DNA of 16,104 nucleotides from SURF-21 sp964592775 (GTDB taxonomy: Bacteria > Actinomycetota > Geothermincolia > Geothermincolales > RBG-13-55-18). The notes beneath the pieces were generated by a model. That model was not told the origin of the DNA. It made no database searches and was given only the letters and a program-made list of their open reading frames with translations. A program made the position numbers and the translations under genes. Below, piece after piece: positions 1 through 6,576 of the stretch. Where the stretch lies: the NCBI GenBank assembly GCA_964592775.1, contig CAZQFX010000062.1:1-16104 (forward strand). The letters are read 5' to 3'. The number at the start of each line of letters is the position of its first letter. The first letter of the stretch is position 1.

Positions 1-198
1 CCTCTCTACCAGGTAAGGCGGATGCATAATAAGACCCGAGCTTGCGTCCCCGGCCGCCCGGTCGAAAAAAGGGGTTTTCAAGCGGTGCTCGCGTCTGGTT
101 TCATAAAGGAGAGGGATAACCGGTAAAGACCGAGTCGGATACGGACCTTGCCGCGGAGACCGGCGGTGCATGTGGCCGGCTCCCGGACCGAGGCTCAT

Positions 199-205
199 AA
201 GGAGG
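199..205 (+). promoter_or_regulatory. Ribosome binding site fixing the UPF0182 start
   Basis: AAGGAGG lies 8 bases before the GTG at 214. It favours this start over the upstream in-frame TTG at 148 and GTG at 166. The rest of 1-198 holds no gene I can support. Confidence 0.75.
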
Positions 206-213
206 CTGACAGC

Positions 214-3153
214 GTGCCGAATGAGAAGTTCCCGTGGGACTCCCTGTTCCGGGGAGGGAGCGGAGAAGGGGGCGAGCTGCCCTCCATATTCCGCCGCAAG
301 GAAGAAAAGGTGCCGGGGGAGGACTTCAAGGAAAGGTGGCAGAAGATCAAGCCCCGCACGAAATGGATCGTGGGCATCGTCATCATCGTCCTCATGGTCC
401 TCATACTCAGCGCCTCCTGGCTGGCCACCTTCTATACCGACCTGCTCTGGTACGACGAGGTCGGCTACACCTCGATCTTCTGGAAGAGGATCGTGACCCA
501 GATATGGCTCTTCTTCGCCTTCGGCCTGCTCTTCTTCACTATCCTCTACGGCAACGTCTGGCTGGCGCGCCGCTTCACGCCCCGCTATGAGAAACCCGCG
601 GGGAGCCTGTCCCCGGTGGAGGAATCGCTCGCGCGCTTCCGCGAGCGCGCCGGCAAATGGCTGGACCGCGGACTACTTGCCCTCTCGGTTCTGATCTCCT
701 TCATCGTGGGCTGGGTATCGGCGGGCCAGTGGGAGAACGCGCTCAAGTTCTTCAACCACACCGCCTTCGGCAAGGTGGACCCCATCTTCGGGAAGGACAT
801 CGGCTTCTACGTGTTCGAATTCCCGTTCCTGCGTTATTTCGTGGGCTGGTTGATCACTTCCATTATCTTCATCCTGATCATCACGGCCGCCGTCCACTTC
901 CTCTACGGGGCCATCAACTTCGGCGCCGCGAAGGGGCAGCGTTTCGCAACCAGCGTCAAGACACACCTCTCGGTGCTGGCGGGCATCATCCTGCTGGTGC
1001 AGGCCTGGGACTTCCGCCTGGACATGCTGGGGATGCTATACTCGCCACGGGGCACGGTGATCGGGGCCAGCTACACCGACGTGCACGCCCAGATCCCGGC
1101 CTATTGGATACTTATAGCGGCCTGCGTCATATGCGCCATCCTCTTTATCCTCAACATACGCTACAAGGGATGGAAGCTTCCCGTGGCGGGCGTGGCGGGT
1201 ATCGTCGTCGTCGCCCTGTTGGCGGGACTCCTCTACCCCCTGGTAATCCAGAACTACGTGGTCAAGCCCAAGGAGCTGGCGCGCGAGAGGGAGTACATCG
1301 GGTACAATATCGAGTTCACGCAGGATGCCTACCGCATCAAGAACGAGGGCGAGGATGCCAATGTGGAAATAAAAGAGTTTCCAGCCAACCTCGACCTCAC
1401 CTACGAGGAGGTACTCGCGAACTCCGCCACCATAGACAACATACGCCTGTGGGACCCGCGCCAGTTGGGGCAGGTATTCGTGCAGCGGCAGGAGCTGCGC
1501 CAGCTTTACGATTTCAACGACGTCGACGTGGATCGTTACACCGTCTTCGGTGACGATTACACCCAGATGATGCTCTCCGGTCGCGAACTGGTGGTTGACC
1601 AGTTGCGCGAGGATGCCAAGACCTGGCAGAACACCCATATTTCCTATACCCATGGTTATGGGACGGTCATGGCCCCCTCGAACGAGCTGACCGGGGAGGG
1701 AGATCCCGTAATGTTGATAAAGGACATCCCGCCCGTATCCACGGCGGACCTGGGAGTGAAGATCGAACGGCCGGAGCTGTATTACGGGGAGTTGGCCCAT
1801 GATTACGTGGTGGTGCGCACCGGCGCGGAGGAGATCGATTATCCCCTCGAGGGTACGAACAAACTCGTAGAGCCCTATTACGAAGGACGGGGCGGGGTGC
1901 AGGTGTCCAGCTTCCTCAAGCGCCTGGCTTTTTCCATACGCAACGCCGATATCACCTTCTTATTCAGCGGATACGTCAACAGCGAATCGCGGCTCATGTT
2001 CCGCCGCAACATCAAGGACAGGGCGCTCGAGGTGGCGCCATTCCTGGAACTGGACGGAGACCCCTACCTGATGATCACCGAAGACGGGCGCCAGAAATGG
2101 ATCCTTGATGCCTATACCACGAGCGATCTCTACCCGTATTCCGAATACCTCGATTTCCAGGGCAAGAGGATCAACTACATACGCAACTCGGTGAAGGTGG
2201 TCATCGACGCGTACGACGGTACCCTCACCTACTACCTGGTCGATCCCGAAGACCCCATAGCGGCAACTTACGGCAAGATATTCCCCGAACTCTTCACACC
2301 GCTCGAGGAGATGCCCGAGGATATCAAGCGGCACCTGCGCTACCCCGAAGGCCTCTTTGGCCTGCAGATGGAGCAGTACAAGACATACCATATTAACGAA
2401 GCCGATACCTTTTACCACAAGGAGGACGTGTGGGAGGTCTCCACCGAGACCTACGACGTAGGCCAGACTCAGCCCGTGACTCCCTACTACGTCATCCTCA
2501 GGCTGCCGGGCGAAAAGAAGGAGGAGATGGTGCTCATGCTCCCCTTCAATCCGCGCGGAAAGAACAACATGGTGGACTGGGTGGCGGCGCGATGCGATTT
2601 CCCCGCATACGGAAAGCTGATCAACTTCACTTTCCCGCCGGGGAAGCTGGTCAACGGCACACAGCAGTTTGAGTCCCTTGTTGATCAGCAGACCGAGATA
2701 TCTGAGCAGATCACCCTGTGGGACCAGGCGGGCTCCAGGGTCATACGTGGCAACACCCTGGTCATCCCCATCGAGGAGTCGCTGCTTTACGTCGAGCCGC
2801 TCTACCTCGAGGCGACCAATCCCGCCATACCGCAGTTGAAACGGGTGATAGTAGGTTTCGGAGACCGCGTGGAGATGCGCCCCACCCTGGACGAGGCGCT
2901 GGCCGCCATCTTCGATATAGAGCCCCAACCCCAACCGCAACCCCAACCGCAACCCCAGCCCCAGCCCCAGCCCGAACCGCAACCGCAGCCGGAAGGCGAC
3001 ATGGCGGCCCTGGTCCAGCAGTTGAACCAGGCCCTAGACGAGATGATCTCCGCGCAGCGCAACGGGGACTGGACTACTTTCGGCGCGAAACTCAACCAGA
3101 TCGGCCAGATCGCCGATCAGATGGCCGGCCTCTCGGGACAGACGGGGCCATGA
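214..3153 (+). CDS. UPF0182 family membrane protein with Pro-Gln linker and C-terminal tail
   Basis: This is a 979-residue protein of the UPF0182/COG1615 family, which is common in actinobacteria and has no established biochemical role. I chose the GTG at 214 because AAGGAGG at 199-205 sits 8 bases before it; the frame stays open up to a TTG at 148, but that start has no comparable site. About seven membrane helices are visible near residues 51-73, 97-118, 153-171, 208-231, 250-264, 298-315 and 323-345. A large soluble domain of about 550 residues follows, probably outside the membrane. Residues 904-926 are an almost perfect Pro-Gln repeat, followed by about 53 helix-prone residues rich in Gln, Ala and Met. 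The linker and tail look like an add-on to the family core. The gene stands alone, 80 bases before the next one. The family call is firm; the function is unknown. Confidence 0.93.
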   Translation: MPNEKFPWDSLFRGGSGEGGELPSIFRRKEEKVPGEDFKERWQKIKPRTKWIVGIVIIVLMVLILSASWLATFYTDLLWYDEVGYTSIFWKRIVTQIWLFFAFGLLFFTILYGNVWLARRFTPRYEKPAGSLSPVEESLARFRERAGKWLDRGLLALSVLISFIVGWVSAGQWENALKFFNHTAFGKVDPIFGKDIGFYVFEFPFLRYFVGWLITSIIFILIITAAVHFLYGAINFGAAKGQRFATSVKTHLSVLAGIILLVQAWDFRLDMLGMLYSPRGTVIGASYTDVHAQIPAYWILIAACVICAILFILNIRYKGWKLPVAGVAGIVVVALLAGLLYPLVIQNYVVKPKELAREREYIGYNIEFTQDAYRIKNEGEDANVEIKEFPANLDLTYEEVLANSATIDNIRLWDPRQLGQVFVQRQELRQLYDFNDVDVDRYTVFGDDYTQMMLSGRELVVDQLREDAKTWQNTHISYTHGYGTVMAPSNELTGEGDPVMLIKDIPPVSTADLGVKIERPELYYGELAHDYVVVRTGAEEIDYPLEGTNKLVEPYYEGRGGVQVSSFLKRLAFSIRNADITFLFSGYVNSESRLMFRRNIKDRALEVAPFLELDGDPYLMITEDGRQKWILDAYTTSDLYPYSEYLDFQGKRINYIRNSVKVVIDAYDGTLTYYLVDPEDPIAATYGKIFPELFTPLEEMPEDIKRHLRYPEGLFGLQMEQYKTYHINEADTFYHKEDVWEVSTETYDVGQTQPVTPYYVILRLPGEKKEEMVLMLPFNPRGKNNMVDWVAARCDFPAYGKLINFTFPPGKLVNGTQQFESLVDQQTEISEQITLWDQAGSRVIRGNTLVIPIEESLLYVEPLYLEATNPAIPQLKRVIVGFGDRVEMRPTLDEALAAIFDIEPQPQPQPQPQPQPQPQPEPQPQPEGDMAALVQQLNQALDEMISAQRNGDWTTFGAKLNQIGQIADQMAGLSGQTGP
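2923..2991 (+). repeat. In-frame Pro-Gln codon repeat
   Basis: CCN-CAR codon pairs repeat for about 23 codons, with 12-base units such as CCCCAACCGCAA recurring and an occasional Glu codon replacing Gln. In the protein this is an extended, proline-rich spacer between the UPF0182 core and a short helical tail. Such tracts can change length by slippage. Confidence 0.9.
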
Positions 3154-3233
3154 CCTCCTTTCGCACGGCCGCCCTGACGGAAGACCGCGGGGAAGGTTGG
3201 GTGGATAGAAAGCGCATGGGGTAGGTACGAAGC

Positions 3234-4334
3234 ATGGCTTTGCGTCGTTGCAGGAAGTGCGGCCTCCCGCTGCGCCTGTCGAGAAACTACTCCTGGCTGG
3301 GGAACGGTACCGTATTTTCGCGCAGAGATCCCACCATGCGCATGGCCGTGTTCGATGCCGGTTACTATTCCCACCTGTGGTCGGAACTCGAGAGCCGCCT
3401 GGGCGTGTCCATCGCCGACATCATGATCCGCGGCCAGAGGGCGGCGATGCAGGGTTACCTGCGCAGCAATATCGTTTTCGGTTGGCGTAGACATGCCCTG
3501 CGGGCGGTACCCCTCCTCGTGGTGAAGAACCGCATCCTGAAAGAGATGGCCCTGTTCGGGTTCGGGAAACTCGAGTTCGTGGAATACCACAAGGGGAAGT
3601 CGCTGGTGATGCGCTTGAGGCATCCTTTCGACATCATCTCCCTGGCCTGGGGCATCAAGGGATTCTTCGAGTACGTCACGGGATCCGGATCGAGGCTGGG
3701 TTGGGTAAGGGACGGGGAGGACTCCATCCTCTCCTTGACCGTCCAGGCGGAGGAGCAGGCGAAGGAGTCCCTGAACGTGAAGGCCCAGAGAGCGGTACGC
3801 AACGCCAAGAGGGAGCTGGCGACAGTGCGAGACCATTCCAGCGATAAAGCGGCAACGGGAAATAGGTGCCCCGCTTGCGGCCTGCCGTCGGCACTGGCCG
3901 TGATGGAATGGAGGGAGGAAGAGGGCACCATCCGCGAGCGCGATACCGGAAGGAGGGTTATCTTCACCTCCGGACATGTCCTGCTCGGCATGCTGCGCGA
4001 GATGAAGGGAGACACCGCGGAGGACCTCGATCGCATGCTGCTCGATATAACCAGGGACTTCTACCGTCGCGGGTTGCGGGGCGTGCCGGAGATGGGCAAG
4101 GCGGAGTTCTACCGCAGGTCGGCCGAGGACTTCTCCGCCTGCGGTTTCGGGGAGGTGCTCGACTACTCCTTCGGGGAAGGGCACCTGGAGATCGCCATCG
4201 GCAATCCGTTTCACGTTCCCCGGGTGGTGGGCAGGATGGCGGCCATGTTCGAATACGCGGAAGGCGTGGAAGCCGAGATAACGTACCGGAGCACGAGCCC
4301 CGACTACCTCGAACTGGAGCTCAGGACCGCCTAG
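3234..4334 (+). CDS. Internally duplicated zinc-ribbon protein, possibly V4R-like fold
   Basis: The product is a 366-residue soluble protein that I cannot assign to a named family with certainty. It is built from two related halves. Each half opens with a CxxCGLP knuckle (C6/C9 and C212/C215) and closes with a matching block: residues 108-170 begin FGFGKLEFVEY and residues 302-363 begin CGFGEVLDYSF. Each block then has an N/H-P-F-D/H-hydrophobic stretch, a helix with FEY and an alternating beta strand. The GFGxxE...helix...strand pattern recalls 4-vinyl-reductase (V4R) ligand-binding domains; this is inference. One Cys pair per half could bind zinc within or between chains. The ATG at 3234 is the first start in frame and keeps the N-terminal CxxC; its ribosome site is weak. 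No membrane segment or signal peptide is seen. Surely a real gene, function unknown. Confidence 0.85.
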   Translation: MALRRCRKCGLPLRLSRNYSWLGNGTVFSRRDPTMRMAVFDAGYYSHLWSELESRLGVSIADIMIRGQRAAMQGYLRSNIVFGWRRHALRAVPLLVVKNRILKEMALFGFGKLEFVEYHKGKSLVMRLRHPFDIISLAWGIKGFFEYVTGSGSRLGWVRDGEDSILSLTVQAEEQAKESLNVKAQRAVRNAKRELATVRDHSSDKAATGNRCPACGLPSALAVMEWREEEGTIRERDTGRRVIFTSGHVLLGMLREMKGDTAEDLDRMLLDITRDFYRRGLRGVPEMGKAEFYRRSAEDFSACGFGEVLDYSFGEGHLEIAIGNPFHVPRVVGRMAAMFEYAEGVEAEITYRSTSPDYLELELRTA

Positions 4335-4335
4335 C

Positions 4336-4379
4336 CTGGGGCCAGCCCTCCATTTTCCACACTGGGGGCCAGCCCTCCA
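4336..4379. repeat. Two direct copies of a CTGGGGCCAGCCCTCCA repeat
   Basis: Copy one is at 4336-4352 and copy two at 4362-4379, the second having one extra G. They start right after the stop codon of the preceding gene. Closely spaced direct repeats of the TGGGG(G/T)C type followed by a TTTTCCA stretch resemble the multiple terminal repeats of IS21-family elements. No IS21 transposase or helper gene is nearby, so at most this is a solo end. The origin is inference. Confidence 0.55.
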
Positions 4380-4534
4380 CAGCCTGACCGGGAGCTTAAT
4401 TGCGATGTACGGCCCGTGTACGCTAACCCTTGTAGGTAATGGTAATAAACCATATTTCCATCAGGAATGACCTTATCGCAGTTCTGGATATGCCCCTGTT
4501 TATCGCGCCGACACAGGACGGACTACTCCATCTC
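4380..4534. other. Non-coding spacer between convergent genes
   Basis: This stretch separates the duplicated zinc-ribbon gene (+) from the sortase gene (-). It is less GC-rich than its surroundings and has only very short dyads, such as ATGGT-AATAA-ACCAT near 4438. I see no convincing terminator, RNA gene or coding frame. Confidence 0.4.
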
Positions 4535-5137
4535 CTAGACGGGGGTGAAGCCTTTCAGCGTGGCGCGCACGACCAGGCGCAGCGTCGCGTCGCCCTCGGG
4601 CGCGCAGGTGGTGAGGGTGAGGACGGGGTCCTCCGCATGCAGGGTCACGTTCTCGCTGGGATCGATGTAGCGCAGCTCGGTCACCTGGTACTCGTATATC
4701 CCCCGCGGGTTCTGGATGTAGACGATATCTCCGGCCTTGAGCTCGTCCAGGCGGTTGAACGGCCTGGTCTTGGTGGTGCGGTGGCCGGAGATGACGCAGT
4801 TGCCCGGCCAGCCCGGAAACCCGGTATGGGTGAGGTGGACGGGACCCCGGGAGAGGATCACCTCCAACTCCTCGTCGACGTCGCTGCCCTCCCGCACCTC
4901 CTCGTCTATCCCCACCGCGGGGATGCGGATATAAGCGGGGGTCTCGAAAGAGAGGGGAGGCCCCAGCACTTCGTCGTGTGTAAGGGGCTTGAAATCCTCC
5001 GTCTCCTGCGGCTCATCGCCGGCCGTGGCGGATACCTCGCGCAGGCGATGGTAGAAATACGGTCCCAGGACGGCGAGGGCGGCGACGATGATAAGGCTCA
5101 ACGCCACGGCGATCGCGGTTCCCTTACGGCCCTTCAA
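4535..5137 (-). CDS. Sortase, class D/E type
   Basis: A 200-residue membrane-anchored transpeptidase that would cleave a C-terminal sorting signal and join the protein to the cell wall or to another surface protein. Residues 1-6 are basic and residues 7-28 form one N-terminal membrane helix (signal anchor). The catalytic domain follows: His119 in SGHR, Cys178 in TLTTCAP and Arg187 in TLRLVV are the expected triad. The TLTTC motif and short length fit class D/E sortases. The start is a TTG at 5137, preceded by AAGGAGGGAGG 6 bases upstream. The gene is divergent from the initiator tRNA gene and has its own promoter. No sorting-signal substrate is seen in the window, so its target lies elsewhere. 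The family call is firm; the class is less sure. Confidence 0.93.
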   Translation of the reverse strand: MKGRKGTAIAVALSLIIVAALAVLGPYFYHRLREVSATAGDEPQETEDFKPLTHDEVLGPPLSFETPAYIRIPAVGIDEEVREGSDVDEELEVILSRGPVHLTHTGFPGWPGNCVISGHRTTKTRPFNRLDELKAGDIVYIQNPRGIYEYQVTELRYIDPSENVTLHAEDPVLTLTTCAPEGDATLRLVVRATLKGFTPV

Positions 5138-5247
5138 TAACCGCCTCCCTCCTTCCCCAGAACGTTAAGGCACTGGTGCGGATACCGGCTTTGCCAATAA
5201 CGCCAATCGAGCGCTTGCGCTTCCCGGACAAGCGCCTTCTGTAAAAA

Positions 5248-5277
5248 ATTGTATACGTATGTTGTTGGTGTTGACAA
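5248..5277 (-). promoter_or_regulatory. Predicted promoter of the sortase gene
   Basis: On the minus strand TTGTCA (5277-5272) and TACAAT (5253-5248) are separated by 18 bases, about 110 bases before the TTG start. The region is AT-rich compared with the surrounding DNA. This is a consensus match only. Confidence 0.5.
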
Positions 5278-5331
5278 TGTTCTTCCGCACGAGAGGGGGA
5301 TTCGCGCGCGCCGAACTGTACGCGGACTTCC

Positions 5332-5360
5332 TTTACATTTGTGCTGCTTGCTGATACATA
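5332..5360 (+). promoter_or_regulatory. Predicted promoter of the initiator tRNA gene
   Basis: TTTACA at 5332-5337 and an extended -10, TG-A-TACATA ending at 5360, are 17 bases apart. A second TATATT lies at 5361-5366. Transcription would begin some 15-20 bases before the mature 5' end at 5385. Confidence 0.45.
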
Positions 5361-5384
5361 TATATTTAGAAGCTTGAAAATCGA

Positions 5385-5461
<77 letters not shown>

Positions 5462-5469
5462 GCGCATAC

Positions 5470-5502
5470 CAGGCCGGAGGGACCGCCCTCCGGCCTGTTT
5501 TT
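5470..5502 (+). terminator. Rho-independent terminator of the tRNA gene
   Basis: A perfect 12-pair stem (CAGGCCGGAGGG with CCCTCCGGCCTG) closes an ACCG loop and is followed by TTTTT. An outer 9-base inverted repeat, CATACCAGG (5465-5473) and CCTGGTATG (5512-5520), could extend or compete with the structure. Confidence 0.93.
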
Positions 5503-5517
5503 CCGCCGCGTCCTGGT

Positions 5518-5617
5518 ATGATAGGTTTACTGAAGGGGAGTTCCAGCGATGAGGACTACTTGGTTACATCACGGGAGGGTGCGGTGAAGCTCGTGGTTGA
5601 AGAGACCAGGGGGAAAC
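5518..5617 (+). other. Short unassigned possibly coding stretch after the tRNA terminator
   Basis: From the ATG at 5518 a frame reads about 33 plausible residues (MIGLLKGSSSDEDYLVTSRE and onward) before it meets the glycyl radical enzyme remnant in another frame. There is no ribosome binding site and no family I recognise. It could be the 5' end of another broken gene or chance. Confidence 0.25.
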
Positions 5618-5985
5618 CTACCCAGAGGGGCGCGAGGCCAGGAAGCATCCCTGCGGCCGGGGAGGCTTCTACCGCCCCGGCATCTTCTCCTACGGCGTGC
5701 ACGTGGCGGACGGCATGTCCCTGGGCACGACCCCCGACGGCCGCAAGGCGGGAGAGCCCGTCTCCAACGGCATCTCGCCGGTGAACGCCACCGAGACCGG
5801 CGGCCCCGCCGCCGTACTGCACTCCGCGGCCGCCGCGGGCGGCGCCCCGCCCTCGGACGGCACCGCCCTGAACATCAAGCTGTCGCCATCGCTCCTGGAC
5901 GCTGACGAAAAGGCGGATAAACTCGCCCCGACCATCGAGGCCTACTTCGCCATGGGAGGGAGGCACGTGCAGTTCAACGTGGTCC
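5601..5985 (+). pseudogene. Glycyl radical enzyme remnant (pyruvate formate-lyase superfamily)
   Basis: The frame after the stop at 5598-5600 reads about 128 residues that match the region before the radical domain of glycyl radical enzymes: GGFYRPGIFSYGVHVADG, then TTPDGRKAGEPVSNGISP, a GGPAAVLHSAAA helix, GTALNIKLSP, and GGRHVQFNVV. These enzymes do anaerobic radical chemistry in fermentation. In the family HVQFNVV is followed within about 60 residues by the RVAGYSA glycine-radical loop. Here the match stops at HVQFNVV and another gene fragment begins on the opposite strand. The N-terminal several hundred residues with the catalytic Cys are also missing, and there is no start codon. It cannot make an active enzyme. 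Which subfamily it came from is unclear. Confidence 0.85.
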
Positions 5986-6297
5986 CTCTATGTCGCCTCC
6001 GTTGAAGAATAAGGAGTGGCTTATCATGATTTCCATCATGACTTCCCTCCTTGCAACCATGCCGGCTCCGCTGGTCAACCAGGGGTAGAGCAGCCTGGCC
6101 CGCATCGCAATATCGTACTCGACTCCTTGAAGTTGCTCGATAACAGTTTTTCTGCGCGAAGGAAGCACTTTAACCGAGGCGATGTCGTGACCGTATTCCA
6201 GCATCGCGCCGCACAAGGCTTCCGCGCTCCCCTCGATAATGGTATCTCCATCGAGGAAGATCACGAATTTCTCCGTTGTTTCAAGCGCACGAGGCCG
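5985..6297 (-). pseudogene. Family 2 glycosyltransferase remnant
   Basis: The minus strand reads about 104 residues of a processive GT2-type glycosyltransferase: TTEKFVIFLDGDTIIEG with the metal/nucleotide-sugar DxD motif, VASVKVLP-like text, KTVIEQLQGVEYDIAMRARL, the GAGMVARREV acceptor-site region, and FFNGGDIE, a likely variant of the catalytic (E/G)D segment. In intact enzymes the chain continues with QxxRW and membrane helices; here it is cut after GGDIE and joins the end of the glycyl radical enzyme remnant tail-to-tail. The N-terminal nucleotide-binding half is also missing: at 6298-6300 a stop lies in frame and toxin-like sequence begins. It is an internal slice of a gene, not functional. 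Confidence 0.8.
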
Positions 6298-6425
6298 CTA
6301 TAGGCGATGATGGCGACCACCGACCCGCCATCGTCGGCATCGTGGAGTATCCGCCATGGCCCCACCCGCACCCAATAATCGCCGAGGTCCTTTCTCCTCA
6401 GCTTCACGTGGCCGGGCAGCCGGGG
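6298..6425 (-). pseudogene. RelE/ParE-type toxin remnant
   Basis: The minus strand reads PRLPGHVKLRRKDLGDYWVR, then VGPWRILHDADDGGSVVAIIA. This is the C-terminal half pattern of RelE-superfamily toxins: P-x-P-G-x-x-KL, then (D/Y)YxxRVGxxRIxYxxDD, and a final hydrophobic strand. The last strand and C-terminal tail are replaced where it meets the glycosyltransferase remnant near 6298. The N-terminal helices are missing, and an imperfect palindrome occupies that place. No antitoxin gene is seen. The match is short, so the call is moderate. Confidence 0.5.
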
Positions 6426-6469
6426 ATCGGATGCCCGCCTTGCGGCGGCATCCGGCCTTGATTCCTCGG
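6420..6469. repeat. Imperfect palindrome, REP/MITE-like
   Basis: An inner stem CGGATGCC (6428-6435) pairs with GGCATCCG (6447-6454), with GCC/GGC continuing inside after a one-base bulge. An outer stem pairs CCGGGGATC (6420-6428) with GATTCCTCGG (6460-6469), with one bulge and one G-T pair. No T run follows, so a terminator is unlikely. Long imperfect palindromes in spacers are typical of REP-like repeats; copy number in the genome is not known from this window. Confidence 0.55.
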
Positions 6470-6576
6470 GGTGACCGGACGCGGGTGCGAGCGATCTTAG
6501 ATCATCTCTTCAGGGGGGCATCCCGGATCTCGATATATAACGTGGGTCGTGAAGCCGGCGAGGAACGGATTGTATA

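Noticed and set aside
148..213. Upstream TTG (148) and GTG (166) as start of the UPF0182 protein
   Set aside because: They lack a ribosome binding site, while AAGGAGG precedes the GTG at 214; the extra residues are low-complexity and not family-like.
1960..2982. Long minus-strand open frame inside the UPF0182 gene
   Set aside because: It is a shadow of the GC-biased plus-strand gene; its Gly-Leu repeats mirror the Pro-Gln codons and it has no ribosome site.
6428..6454. Palindrome upstream of the phosphotransferase as a rifamycin-associated element
   Set aside because: It shares only a CTTGCGG core by chance; its arms differ from the known element's GGGGCTTGC/GCAAGCCCC type and match a REP-like palindrome better.
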